Shown: positions 30,398 through 38,889 of the stretch, piece by piece
Layout: each line of letters begins with the position of its first letter
How positions within the stretch are numbered: position 1 is the first letter of the stretch
Assembly: GCF_022179285.1 (NCBI RefSeq)
Contig: NZ_BPQO01000015.1
Location: 85,055 to 149,054 of the forward strand
From: Methylobacterium hispanicum
Lineage (GTDB): Bacteria; Pseudomonadota; Alphaproteobacteria; Rhizobiales; Beijerinckiaceae
Direction: 5' to 3'
DNA: 64,000 bases
Translations under genes and position numbers: made by a program
Notes under the pieces: model-generated
The model's database searches: none
Told to the model about the DNA's origin: nothing
The model's input: the letters and a program-made list of their open reading frames with translations, nothing else

Positions 30398-31053
30398 GCG
30401 AGGCGCTGCCCGAGGGCGTCGGCGTCGCCCGCGCCGAGCATTTCGAGAGCGTGGCGCAGCAGCGCTACGCCGCGACGCTCGGCATCTGGGCCTGGCTGAT
30501 CACCGAGCTGCTGCTCTTCGCCGCCCTGTTCCTGGTGGCGCTGATCACCCGGATCCAGCACCCCGAGGCGACGGTCGAGGCCGCGCGCCATCTCAAGTTC
30601 TGGATCGGCGCGACCAACACCGTGGTGCTGATCTGCTCCAGCCTCACCATGTCGATGGCGATCGAGTTCTCGCGCATGGGCTGGCAGCGCGCGATGGTGC
30701 GAATGATGCTCGCCACCGCCGCGCTCGGCGCGCTCTTCCTCCTGCTGAAGGGCTACGAGTACTACGCCGACTATCAGGAGCACATGATGCCGTTCCTGTC
30801 CGGGCGGCCCTACGAGCTCGCCCAGAGCCCGGCCTCGCGGCTCTTCGTGAACCTGTACTACGTGGCGACGAGCCTGCACGCGCTGCACCTGTTCACCGGC
30901 ATCGCGATCCTGCTCGGGATGACCTGGAAGGCGGCCAAGCCCGGTTTCCTGGGCCGGCACCAGAACTGGATCGAGGTCTACGGCCTGTACTGGCACTTCA
31001 TCGATCTGGTCTGGATCCTGGCCTTCCCGATCCTCTACGTGGTCAACCGGTAG
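30394..31053 (+). CDS. coxC: cytochrome c oxidase subunit III
   Basis: A 219-residue protein with five membrane helices, as in the short bacterial subunit III group. Typical segments are LGIWAWLITELLLFAALF with the conserved Glu, FVNLYYVATSLHALHLFTG and a C-terminal YWHFIDLVWILAFPILYV. Subunit III stabilises the oxidase core. It overlaps coxA by 4 bp and is 9 bp from coxD. Confidence 0.94.
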
Positions 31054-31062
31054 GGGAGGGCG

Positions 31063-31374
31063 ATGCGCAACCCGATCAGGGATCTCTCGCCCGAGGACCG
31101 CGCGCTGTTCCGGCGCCACATGCGCAAGCCGGTGCTGACGTTTCTGGCGCTGCTGGCGCTGCTGGCCGTCAACGTGGCGCTCGGGGCGACCGTGCCCTTC
31201 GCCTATACCTGGGCGCTCGAACTCGCCGTCGTGACCGTGATGGTGGCGCTCATCCTCCTCGTCTCGATGGAGGTGCTGAAGGAGCCGCCGCTGGTGAAGC
31301 TGTTCTCGGTGCTCGGCTTCTTCTGGGTCGCCATCCTGGTCGGCATGACGCTGACGGATTACCTGGCGCGCTGA
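31063..31374 (+). CDS. coxD: cytochrome c oxidase subunit IV-like membrane protein
   Basis: A 103-residue protein with three hydrophobic helices (about 22-44, 50-70 and 80-100), the layout of the prokaryotic subunit IV (CtaF/CoxD) family. GGGGAGGGCG precedes the ATG. As the last gene of the act-cox block it is followed by a repeat-filled gap. No ctaA, ctaB or ctaG assembly gene is present in the block, so heme A and copper delivery genes must be elsewhere. Confidence 0.82.
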   Translation: MRNPIRDLSPEDRALFRRHMRKPVLTFLALLALLAVNVALGATVPFAYTWALELAVVTVMVALILLVSMEVLKEPPLVKLFSVLGFFWVAILVGMTLTDYLAR

Positions 31375-31831
31375 CGTCGCTCTCCCTCCCCCCTCTGCGG
31401 GGGAGGGCAATCGCATATGACGACCGAGCCTAGCCCCGGTCAGGCGTGGGTCCCCTCTCCCATAGGGAGAGGTCTGCTTTCGCAGAAAGCCGGGTGAGGG
31501 GTATGAGGCGTCCGAACAGGGCTCGACCTGAACGCGCGTCGATGGCGTGCTCCGTCCTGTGAGGTCATACCCCTCACCCCAACCCTCTCCCTATGGGAGA
31601 GGGGGCGCGGCGCGGTTCCAGTGGCGATCTCGGAGACGACCCCCGCCATATGCGATCGCCCTGCTCTGCGGGGGAGGGTTGGCACCCGAAGGGTGACGGG
31701 AGAGGGGAGCGACGGCTCAGCAGAGTACTCGGCGTTGACGCTGAGCCATGATCTGAAGCGGGGTTCCCCTCACCCGACCCCGCCTGACGGCCGGCCCACC
31801 CGCCCCGCAGAGGGGGGAGGGAGAGTAGCGC
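31375..31831. repeat. 457-bp block of nested hairpin repeats after coxD
   Basis: No gene. Outer arms at about 31381-31420 and 31646-31678 (both containing CATATG and the C-run/CTGCGG/G-run motif) are inverted copies. Inner arms, 31450-31506 and 31566-31601, share CCCTCTCCCATAGGGAGAG-type sequence and GTGAGGGGTATGA in inverted order. A further C/G-rich hairpin ends at about 31825. The block can form several long stems and should act as a strong transcription end for the oxidase operon. Confidence 0.7.
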
Positions 31832-32401
31832 CTACGCCGCGGGCGCCGAGGATTGCCCGGTCCTGGCCCGCCCCACCTCGATCAGCGCCGCGAGCTCGCC
31901 CGCCGCCGCGCGCACGCGCTCGGCGAGCGCCGGATCCGCGACCCGGCACTGCTCCATCTCGGCGCTGCCCGCGTAGACCGAGGTCGGCGCGATGTGGGCG
32001 GCGAAGAAGCCGAAGAGCGGGCGTAGCGCATGCTCCACCACCAGCGCGTGGCGCAGGCCCCCGCCGGTCGCGGTGAGCGCCACGGGCTTTCCGAGCAGCG
32101 CCTCCGGCCGCACGAAGTCGAAGACGTGCTTGAACAGGCCCGCGTACGAGCCCTGGTAGACCGGCGTGCCGACGATGAGCGCGTCCGCGTCCTCGATCGC
32201 CTCGACGATGCGCCGGGCCGGCAGGGGCAACTCGTCCCGGCTCGCCACGACGAGGCCCGCGCCCGCATCCACCAGATCGTAGACCGCCAGATCGATGCGG
32301 CGCGCGCGGGCGAGGTCGGCGGCCACCGCCTCGACGAGGCCCCGCGTGCGGGAGGGCCGGCTGGCGCTGGCCGAGAAGGCGACGACGCGGGGCAGGGACA
32401 T
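31832..32401 (-). CDS. NADPH-dependent FMN reductase family protein
   Basis: A 189-residue flavodoxin-fold protein. The N-terminal FSASASRPSRTRGLVE supplies the FMN phosphate loop and VGTPVYQGSYAGLFKHVFDF is the conserved second flavin motif. The closest-looking groups are SsuE/MsuE, which supply reduced FMN to sulfonate monooxygenases, and general NAD(P)H-quinone/FMN reductases. No monooxygenase gene is adjacent, so the physiological partner is unknown. The start at 32401 places the first strand correctly. Confidence 0.85.
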   Translation of the reverse strand: MSLPRVVAFSASASRPSRTRGLVEAVAADLARARRIDLAVYDLVDAGAGLVVASRDELPLPARRIVEAIEDADALIVGTPVYQGSYAGLFKHVFDFVRPEALLGKPVALTATGGGLRHALVVEHALRPLFGFFAAHIAPTSVYAGSAEMEQCRVADPALAERVRAAAGELAALIEVGRARTGQSSAPAA

Positions 32402-32622
32402 CGGACCAGGGGACACTCGGCTAACCTCCGGTCTGCCCGAGAAGACCCCTGGGCGTGAGGGCTGCGGCGGCGGGTTCGGGACGCCCATCGTGACGCGTGC
32501 GGACCGGGGTGCAAAGCCCGGACCGTCCGCGAACGCCAGAGTGCCAGATGGTTCTGGCCGGGGCGTTAAGCCAGATGGTTCATGCCGGGAAACCGAAAAG
32601 ACCCGTCCGTCCCGGCGCGAGA

Positions 32623-32656
32623 TCAGGAATCCCGGTCGCTCAGGAATCCCGGTCGC
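32623..32656. repeat. 17-bp tandem direct duplication at a gene end
   Basis: TCAGGAATCCCGGTCGC occurs at 32623-32639 and immediately again at 32640-32656. The second copy holds the last codons and stop of the methyltransferase gene, so the duplication changes only the sequence just after the stop. Confidence 0.75.
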
Positions 32657-33314
32657 GAAAGCGCCAGACGTGGCTCTCCTTGATCTCGGCATCCTCCAGC
32701 GCCCGCGTCACCGGGACGCGGTAGCTCGCGAGCTGTTCGAGGCGCGCGCGGGGCAGGTAGGAGCGGCCGGGGTCGCCCACCAGCACCCGCGTGCCGCGCG
32801 CGGCGAGGTCGCCGAGCCAGTCCCCGACCCGCGCGGCGAGGTCGCGCTCGTAGAAGATGTCGGCCGCCAGCACGAGGTCGGCCTCCGGGGTCCGCCCGAT
32901 CAGGTCCTCGGCCGTCGCTGCGATCCGCTCCGCCACCCCGTTCGCCGCCGCGTTCAGGGCGATCGCCGGCAGCGCGAAGGAGTCGAGGTCGCTGGCCAGC
33001 ACCCGCGCCGCCCCGGCCCGCGCCGCCGCGACGGCGCAGAGGCCGGAGCCCGAGGCGAAATCGAGCACGCGGGCGCCCGCGCAGAGGTCCGGGTTGTCGA
33101 GGAGGTAGCGGGCGAGCGCCTGTCCGCCCGCCCAGGCGAAGGCCCAGAAGGGCGGGGGCAGCCCGATCGCCTCCAGCTCCTCCTCGGTCCTCTGCCAGAG
33201 CGCGGTGGCCTCGTCGGCGACGTGGAGCCGGATCTCGGGCGCGTGCGGCACCGGGCGCAGCGCGGTGTTGGCGAGGATGAAGCTCTCCGCGGCCTCCGGG
33301 GTGAGGCGGTTCAT
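32640..33314 (-). CDS. class I SAM-dependent methyltransferase, ETFB-lysine-methyltransferase-like
   Basis: A 224-residue methyltransferase. The SAM-binding motif is VLDFASGSGLCAVAAARAG, followed by ASDLD (acidic ribose contact) and DLVLAADIFYERDLA. The N-terminal ALWQRTEEEL and PPFWAFAWAGGQALARYLL phrases are characteristic of the METTL20/EtfB lysine methyltransferase group, which modifies electron-transfer flavoprotein beta. The exact protein substrate is inferred. Its ATG overlaps the stop of the upstream glycosyltransferase gene by 4 bp. Confidence 0.82.
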   Translation of the reverse strand: MNRLTPEAAESFILANTALRPVPHAPEIRLHVADEATALWQRTEEELEAIGLPPPFWAFAWAGGQALARYLLDNPDLCAGARVLDFASGSGLCAVAAARAGAARVLASDLDSFALPAIALNAAANGVAERIAATAEDLIGRTPEADLVLAADIFYERDLAARVGDWLGDLAARGTRVLVGDPGRSYLPRARLEQLASYRVPVTRALEDAEIKESHVWRFRDRDS

Positions 33315-34480
33315 GCCGGCGCTGTCCCCGCCAGGAGTTCCCGGTAGATCCCGCAGACGGCCTCCGCCACCGCGGCCTCGGTGAAGCCACCGGAGAGGAT
33401 GCGCGCGCGCGCCGCCTCGCCCAGGCCCGCGACGAGGTCCGGGTCGGCGGCGAGGCGCGCGAGCGCCCCGGCCAGCGCTTCGGGATCGTCGGGGGGCACG
33501 ACGAGGCCCTCGATCCCGTCGCGCACGAGGTCGCGGCAGCCCGGCACGTCGGTGGTGACGAGCGCCCGCCCGCAGGCGGCCGCCTCGAGCAGCGTGCGCG
33601 GCAGGCCCTCGCCGCCCCGCGAGGGCAGGCAGGCGACGTGGTGGGCGCCGTAGACCCCCGCCACGTCGTGGCTCGCGCCGTGCCACGCCACGCCGTCCCG
33701 GCTCCAGCCGCGCAGGGTCTCCTCGGGGATCGCGCGCCGGTTGGAGGCGTCGGGCGCGCCGTAGAGCGAGAGCTCCACCGGGATGCCCCGCCCGCGCGCG
33801 AGCCGGACCGCCTCGACGGCGACGTCGACGCCCTTCGACCAGAGCATGCGGGCAGCGAGCGCCACGCGCAGCGGCGGCTGGGCGGGCAGCGGCGCGGGCG
33901 CGTAGGCGGCCGGATCGACGCCCGCCCCACCGACGATCGTCACGGCCGTGTCGGCCGGGTCGAGTCCGAGCGCGCGGGCGTCGTCCGGGTTCTCGAACAG
34001 GAAGCGGGTGCGGCGCGAGGCCAGCGCTCCGCGGATCAGGTGGCGCAGCGCCGTGCGGGCGAGCCCGCCGACCCGGTCCTGGCGCGCGCCGATCAGCCCG
34101 AGCCCGGTCAGCGCGTAGACGCGGCCCGGCACGTTCGCCATCGCGGCCGCGGTGCCGCCGACGAGGATGGCGCGCAGCGCGATGCAGTGCACGATGTCGG
34201 CCTTGAGCGCCTTGAGGATCGCGGCGAGCTGGCCCGCGGCGTAGCCCGCCGCCATCGGGTTGAGGCTGGAGCGCTCGGCCTCCAGCGGCACCACCCGCGC
34301 GCCCGTCGCCTCGATGGCGGCGCGGTGCGCGCGCACCCGCGTCACCACCGCGACCGAGAGGCCCATCGCGACGCCCGCGCGCGCGAGCGGCAGGAAGTGC
34401 GATGCGAAGAACCAGTCCTCGGTGACCACGAAGACGAGGCTGCGCATCGGGGTCGGAAGGGGGGTGGCGGGTGCGTCCAT
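33311..34480 (-). CDS. glycosyltransferase family 4 protein
   Basis: A 389-residue GT-B enzyme. The N-terminal domain starts VFVVTEDWFFASHFLPLA; the C-terminal domain has the nucleotide-sugar motif PSRGGEGLPRTLLEAAACG (with the E-x7-E pair) followed by VTTDVPGCRDLV and DDPEALAGAL. This matches GT4 enzymes of exopolysaccharide or lipopolysaccharide synthesis. Either the Met at 34480 or the one at 34447 (MRSLVF) could be the start; neither has a clear ribosome-binding site. It overlaps the downstream methyltransferase gene by 4 bp, an unusual partner. Confidence 0.88.
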   Translation of the reverse strand: MDAPATPLPTPMRSLVFVVTEDWFFASHFLPLARAGVAMGLSVAVVTRVRAHRAAIEATGARVVPLEAERSSLNPMAAGYAAGQLAAILKALKADIVHCIALRAILVGGTAAAMANVPGRVYALTGLGLIGARQDRVGGLARTALRHLIRGALASRRTRFLFENPDDARALGLDPADTAVTIVGGAGVDPAAYAPAPLPAQPPLRVALAARMLWSKGVDVAVEAVRLARGRGIPVELSLYGAPDASNRRAIPEETLRGWSRDGVAWHGASHDVAGVYGAHHVACLPSRGGEGLPRTLLEAAACGRALVTTDVPGCRDLVRDGIEGLVVPPDDPEALAGALARLAADPDLVAGLGEAARARILSGGFTEAAVAEAVCGIYRELLAGTAPA

Positions 34481-34484
34481 GCGC

Positions 34485-34534
34485 AGGCCTGTAGCACGCC
34501 CCGCGAGGCCTGTAGCACGCCCCGCGAGGCCTGT
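34485..34534. repeat. 21-bp tandem repeat upstream of the glycosyltransferase gene
   Basis: The unit AGGCCTGTAGCACGCCCCGCG is present twice in full (34485-34505 and 34506-34526, second copy identical) and a third time in part (34527-34534). It abuts the first codon of the glycosyltransferase gene and lies in the divergent region shared with topoisomerase IB. Confidence 0.75.
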
Positions 34535-34565
34535 TGCGAACGGCTGCGGCCGATGGGTGCGGTCC

Positions 34566-34591
34566 GGAACGGGCGCGCGCGCCCCACGGTT
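34566..34591 (+). promoter_or_regulatory. EcfG-like promoter upstream of topoisomerase IB
   Basis: GGAAC (34566-34570), 17 bases, then GGTT (34588-34591). This fits the general-stress consensus GGAAC-N16/17-CGTT except for one -10 base. The ATG lies 30 bases downstream, a normal leader length. Confidence 0.55.
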
Positions 34592-34620
34592 GTCGCTCTA
34601 CCAGTTCAGGGAGTTGAGCC

Positions 34621-35829
34621 ATGGCCGAGTCGGCCTGCGACACCAGCGTGGTCGATCCCCGCGACGCCGCCGCGGAAGCCGGCCTCGCCTACATGGACGA
34701 CGCCCGGCCGGGGCTGACCCGCCGCAGGAGCGGCAAGGGCTTCAGCTACCGCGACGCCGAGGGCCGGCCGGTGCGCGACAAGGCGACCCTGGAGCGCGTC
34801 CGCAAGCTCGCGATCCCGCCGGCCTACACCGACGTCTGGATCTGCCCGCGCCCCAACGGCCACATCCAGGCGACGGGCCGCGACGCCAAGGGGCGCAAGC
34901 AGTACCGCTACCATCCGGATTTCCGGGCCGCGCGGGAATCGACCAAGTTCAGCCGGATCATGGCCTTCGCCGAGGCGCTGCCCGCCATCCGCGCGCGCGT
35001 GGATGCCGACATGCGCCGCACCGGCCTGCCCCGCGAGAGGGTGCTGGCGACCGTGGTCCACCTCCTCGAGACCACGCTGATCCGCGTCGGCAACGACGAT
35101 TACGCCCGCACCAACAAGAGCTACGGGCTGACCACCCTGCGCGACCCGCACGTCAAGGTCGAGGGGGCCGCGATGACCTTCCGCTTCAAGGGCAAGAGCG
35201 GCAAGACTTGGAACCTCTCGCTCAAGGACCGGCGCGTCGCCCGCATCGTCAAGGCCTGCCAGGACCTGCCGGGCCAGGAGCTGTTCCAGTACCTCGATGC
35301 AGAGGGCGCGCAACGGGACGTCACCTCGCAGGACGTGAACGCGTACCTGCGCGAGATCACCGGCGAGGACTTCACCGCCAAGGATTTCCGGACCTGGGCC
35401 GGCACGGTGCTGGCGGCCCTGGCGCTCCGGGAGTTCGAGGCCTTCGACAGCCAGGCCAAGGCCAAGACCAACGTGCGGGCCGCGATCGAGGGCGTGGCCG
35501 CGCGGCTCGGCAACACGCCGACCATCTGCCGCAAGTGCTACATCCACCCCCAGGTGCTCGACTGCTACCTGGAGGGCGGCCTGCTGCTGCAGGTCAAGGA
35601 GGCGGTCGAGACGGAGCTTGCGGAGGATCTGGCCTCGCTCCGGCCCGAGGAGGCGGCGGTGCTGACTCTGCTGCGCCAGCGCCTGGAGGCCGGCCCGGAG
35701 GTGAAGCGCCGGGCCGGGCGCGGAAAGTCGGCGGGCCGAGCCGGGTCCGGCAAGCGGCGCGCGGCGGCGGGCAGGCAGCCCCGCGGGCGGACCGGACAGG
35801 CCGAGGCGGCGCTCCAGGCAGCCCCCTGA
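34621..35829 (+). CDS. DNA topoisomerase IB
   Basis: A 402-residue eukaryote-like type IB topoisomerase that relaxes supercoils through a 3'-phosphotyrosine. The N-terminal domain includes GFSYRDAEGRPVRDKATLERVRKLAIPPAYTDVWI. Catalytic residues are visible: Arg in TLIRVGNDDYARTNKSYG (155), Lys in FKGKSGK (190/192), Arg257 in KDFRTWAGT and nucleophile Tyr307 in CRKCYIHP. The C-terminal 50 residues are a basic low-complexity tail. AGGGAG about ten bases upstream supports the ATG. A candidate EcfG promoter suggests stress induction. Confidence 0.95.
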   Translation: MAESACDTSVVDPRDAAAEAGLAYMDDARPGLTRRRSGKGFSYRDAEGRPVRDKATLERVRKLAIPPAYTDVWICPRPNGHIQATGRDAKGRKQYRYHPDFRAARESTKFSRIMAFAEALPAIRARVDADMRRTGLPRERVLATVVHLLETTLIRVGNDDYARTNKSYGLTTLRDPHVKVEGAAMTFRFKGKSGKTWNLSLKDRRVARIVKACQDLPGQELFQYLDAEGAQRDVTSQDVNAYLREITGEDFTAKDFRTWAGTVLAALALREFEAFDSQAKAKTNVRAAIEGVAARLGNTPTICRKCYIHPQVLDCYLEGGLLLQVKEAVETELAEDLASLRPEEAAVLTLLRQRLEAGPEVKRRAGRGKSAGRAGSGKRRAAAGRQPRGRTGQAEAALQAAP

Positions 35830-35864
35830 GGTCTCAACGGGCCGCCCGGGGTTCGGGGACGGCC

Positions 35865-37727
35865 TTACCAGCGCAGCGCCGTCGCCGGCTCGGTCAGCGG
35901 CAGATCGATGGCGCAGCGCAGCTCCCCATCCCGCAAGGCGTAGCTGGTCCGGGCCTTCAGGGCATAGGGCAGCGCCCGCTCGATCAGCTCGCGCCCGTAG
36001 CCGCGTCGCGCGGCACCCTGCTCGTCGTCGGCCTGCGCGGTGCCTTCCTCCAGCCAGGTCAGCAGGAGGCGCCGCTCGCCGTCGTCCGTGCCGTAGGTGT
36101 CCCAGCTCACCCAGGGCTCGCCCCGGTCGTCGGAGAGCGCGCCGTACTTGCGCGCGTTGGTGGCCAACTCGTGCAGGGCGAGGGCGAGCGTCTGCACGCT
36201 GGCCTTGCGCAGGGCGACGACCGGCCCCTCCAGGGCCACGCGCTCCAGCAGGGCGGGCGTCCCGAGCGCGTCGAGTTCCGCGCGGATCAGCGCCCGGATG
36301 GTGATCGGCTCCTGATCGGAGCGGGACAGCAGGCCCTGCACCCGCGAGAGCGCGGCGAGGCGGTCGTTGAACTGCTCGCGGAACTGCTCGGTCGGCCCGG
36401 TCCTTGCCATGGTCTGCTGGGCGATCGAGCGCACGACCGTGATCAGGTTCCGGGTCCGGTGCTGGAGCTCGTCCACCATCACGGCCTGGCGCGCCTGCAG
36501 CTCGTGCATCTCGTGGACGTCCATGGCGGCCCCGAACCATTGCGTGACGCGCTCGCGCTGGTCCGTGATGGGCACCTGCCGCACCAGGAACCAGCGGTAC
36601 TGGCCGTCCCTGCGGCGTATGCGATGCTGCGTCGCGATCGGGCGGCCGCTGTCGTGCCCGCTCCGGAACGCCTCGCGGGCGCTGCCGCGATCCTCGGGAT
36701 GGATGGCCTCGAGCCAGCCCAGGTTCTGGGCCTCCTCCGCCGTCTGCCCGGAATAGTCGAGGTAGGACTGGTTCTGGGAGTGGGACGTCCCCTTGGCGTC
36801 CGAGCGCCAGAGGATGACGGGGACGAGGTTGGCCAGGGCGCGGAACTGCGCCTCGCTCTCGCGCAGGCGCGCCTCCGCGGCGCGGCGCTCGGTCAGGTCG
36901 GCGGTGACGGCCAGGAGCGTGCTGGGCTGGCCGGTGGCGTGGTGCAGCACCTGCACGCGGCTGTTCGCCCACACGAACGTGCCGTCCGGACGCAGGTAGC
37001 GCTTGTCGAGCGAGACCGGCCGATTTCTGCGGAGCACCTCGGCGACCGCGTCCAGGCTCGGCGGGACGTCGTCCGGGTGGGTGACGTCGAGGATGCTCAG
37101 GCGCAGCACCTCCTCGCGCGGGCGCCCGAGCAGGCGGCAGATCTCGTCGTTGGCGCGCAGGAAGCGGCCGTCCTGCGCCAGCTCGGACAGGCCGACGGCG
37201 GCGTTGGCGAAGATCGCGGCGAGGCGCTCCTCGCTCTGCCGCAGCGCGCCCTCGGCCCGGTGCTGGCGGGTCGCCTCCACGATGACCAGGAGGATGCCGG
37301 GGATCGAGCCGTCCGCGTCCCGGATCGGGCTGTAGGAGAGCGTGAACCACGCATCCTCCGGGCGCCCGTCCCGCGTCCGGGGGAAGAGCGTGTCCTGGAG
37401 CATCACGGTCTCCCCGGCCCGGACGCGCCGGTAGATCGGCGCCGTGGCATCCCGGATCTCCCACCAGCACGCGGCGGCGGCCTGGCCCAGGCCTCCGGGA
37501 TGCCGGGCGCCCATCAGGTCGCGGTAGGCGTCGTTGTAGATCTGGATGCACTCGGGGCCCCAGAGCGCGACCATCGCGAAGCCGCTGGGCAGCAGCAGGT
37601 CGACCGCGGCCCTCAGGCAGGGCGGCCAGCCCTCCACGGCGCCGAGCGATGTCGCGGCCCAGTCGTGCGCGCGGATGCGCGCGGCCATCTCGCCGTCGCC
37701 GTGGGGCCATCCAGGCGAGCCGCCCAT
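35865..37727 (-). CDS. multi-PAS HWE-family sensor histidine kinase
   Basis: A 620-residue soluble kinase. Three PAS domains occupy about 30-160, 165-290 and 295-405; their ends show the usual G(x)P and DITER-like phrases (DLTERRAAEARL). The kinase part begins with the H-box VDELQHRTRNLITVVRSIAQQ at about 418 and has LALHELATNARKYGALS, followed by an HWE-type WxE segment, which defines the HWE group. No membrane helix, so it senses cytoplasmic signals. Kinases of this type often phosphorylate FATGUY receivers or PhyR; the lone receiver at 9955 is a possible partner (inference). Confidence 0.9.
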   Translation of the reverse strand: MGGSPGWPHGDGEMAARIRAHDWAATSLGAVEGWPPCLRAAVDLLLPSGFAMVALWGPECIQIYNDAYRDLMGARHPGGLGQAAAACWWEIRDATAPIYRRVRAGETVMLQDTLFPRTRDGRPEDAWFTLSYSPIRDADGSIPGILLVIVEATRQHRAEGALRQSEERLAAIFANAAVGLSELAQDGRFLRANDEICRLLGRPREEVLRLSILDVTHPDDVPPSLDAVAEVLRRNRPVSLDKRYLRPDGTFVWANSRVQVLHHATGQPSTLLAVTADLTERRAAEARLRESEAQFRALANLVPVILWRSDAKGTSHSQNQSYLDYSGQTAEEAQNLGWLEAIHPEDRGSAREAFRSGHDSGRPIATQHRIRRRDGQYRWFLVRQVPITDQRERVTQWFGAAMDVHEMHELQARQAVMVDELQHRTRNLITVVRSIAQQTMARTGPTEQFREQFNDRLAALSRVQGLLSRSDQEPITIRALIRAELDALGTPALLERVALEGPVVALRKASVQTLALALHELATNARKYGALSDDRGEPWVSWDTYGTDDGERRLLLTWLEEGTAQADDEQGAARRGYGRELIERALPYALKARTSYALRDGELRCAIDLPLTEPATALRW

Positions 37728-37794
37728 TGGATCTCTCCGGGATCTCTCCGTGCACGCCGTCGCCCGAGCCTACCTCGGATCTTCGCGGGGCGGC

Positions 37795-37905
37795 TAGAGC
37801 GCTCTTGCGCCGAAGTGGACGCCGGTTCGGCGCCAGAGAGCGCGTCAGGACAAGAGGTTGGAGCCGTTCCCGATGGCAACGCGATCGGGAACGGCTCTCG
37901 TCGGC
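37795..37905. repeat. dispersed palindromic repeat (TAGAGC type)
   Basis: Begins CTAGAGCGCTCTTGCG and continues with GAAGTGGACGCCGGTTCGGCGCC, a pattern seen in dispersed intergenic repeats of Rhizobiales. It ends with a 14-bp perfect inverted repeat (GAGCCGTTCCCGAT at 37861-37874 and its complement at 37884-37897). No gene overlaps it. It lies between the kinase start and the convergent end of the next minus-strand gene. Confidence 0.55.
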
Positions 37906-37958
37906 CCTCGGGTTGCGCGTCGGGCCCGGTCCGGCACGCGCGAGCGCGGCGTCCCCCC

Positions 37959-38693
37959 TCAACCGGGCGAGGGGGCGGGCACCAGCACCCGGGCCGGGGC
38001 GAGGCGGCGGGCGCGGCGCACCTGCTGCACCGCGACCGGCCGATAGAGCTGCTTCGTGGCATCGACCACGTGCAGCCCCGCGAAGGGCAGGGCGAGGCCC
38101 GTGCCGAGCCGTTCCCAGGCCGGGCCGGTCCGGAGCATCAGCCGCGAGCGCACGGGCGGCATGTAGAGCGTCTCGGCCCAGCCCTCGGGCGAGAACAGCG
38201 TGTCGCGCATCAGCCGGCCGAGCTGCGAGCGGCTGTAGGGCTGGCCGTGGCCGAAGGGCGTCGCCTCGCGCCGGGCCCAGACGCCGCGGCGGTTGGGCAC
38301 CACCAGCACCATCCGACCGCCCGGGGTCAGCGTGCGCCAGACCTCCTGCAACAGCTCCGTCGGGCTCTCGACCGATTCCAGCGCGTGGACGAGGATCACC
38401 CGGTCCACCGAGGCCTCGGGCAGGGGCATCATGGTCGGGTCGGCGAGCGCCGAGCAGGACCGGCCGGTGCCCGGCCAGTTCACCACCCCTTGCGTCGCCG
38501 GCATGAAGGCGAGCGTCCGCTCGGCGATGCAGTGGACCGGCCCGAGATAGGGCGTGGCGTAGCCGAGCCCGAGCACCCGCAGGCCGGAGACCGAGCCCAG
38601 AAATCCGTGCACCGCACGGCCGACGACGCGGTGCGTCACCTGTCCCAGCGGCGTGGCGTAGAAGGCCCGCAGGTCGGTCACGTCAAGGCGCAT
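37959..38693 (-). CDS. class I SAM-dependent methyltransferase
   Basis: A 244-residue protein. The SAM site is recognisable as GLRVLGLGYATPYL, followed by LPLPEASVDRVILVHALESVESPTELL and a LTPGGRMVLVVPNRRGVWARRE segment typical of Methyltransf_11 enzymes. The first N-terminal helix LRAFYATPLGQVTHRVV is common in a Rhizobiales group often next to gloB. The substrate is unknown. The start at 38693 gives the family N-terminus. It is divergent from the glyoxalase II gene. Confidence 0.82.
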   Translation of the reverse strand: MRLDVTDLRAFYATPLGQVTHRVVGRAVHGFLGSVSGLRVLGLGYATPYLGPVHCIAERTLAFMPATQGVVNWPGTGRSCSALADPTMMPLPEASVDRVILVHALESVESPTELLQEVWRTLTPGGRMVLVVPNRRGVWARREATPFGHGQPYSRSQLGRLMRDTLFSPEGWAETLYMPPVRSRLMLRTGPAWERLGTGLALPFAGLHVVDATKQLYRPVAVQQVRRARRLAPARVLVPAPSPG

Positions 38694-38889
38694 GGTCGGT
38701 CGCGGCGGCGGGGACGGGATGCGGGCGGGGCCCGCGCGCGGGCGCGTCGCCTTCAATGGGGAGCGCGCGGCGCCACGGCAAGCGGCGCGGCCTTTCGGGG
38801 GCGTGGAACAGGCCGGTTTCGGTTACGGTTCTGTGCCTACAGTTCCGTGCAAGGCCCGAGAGAGGCCCGAGAGAGGACCGGAGGAAACC

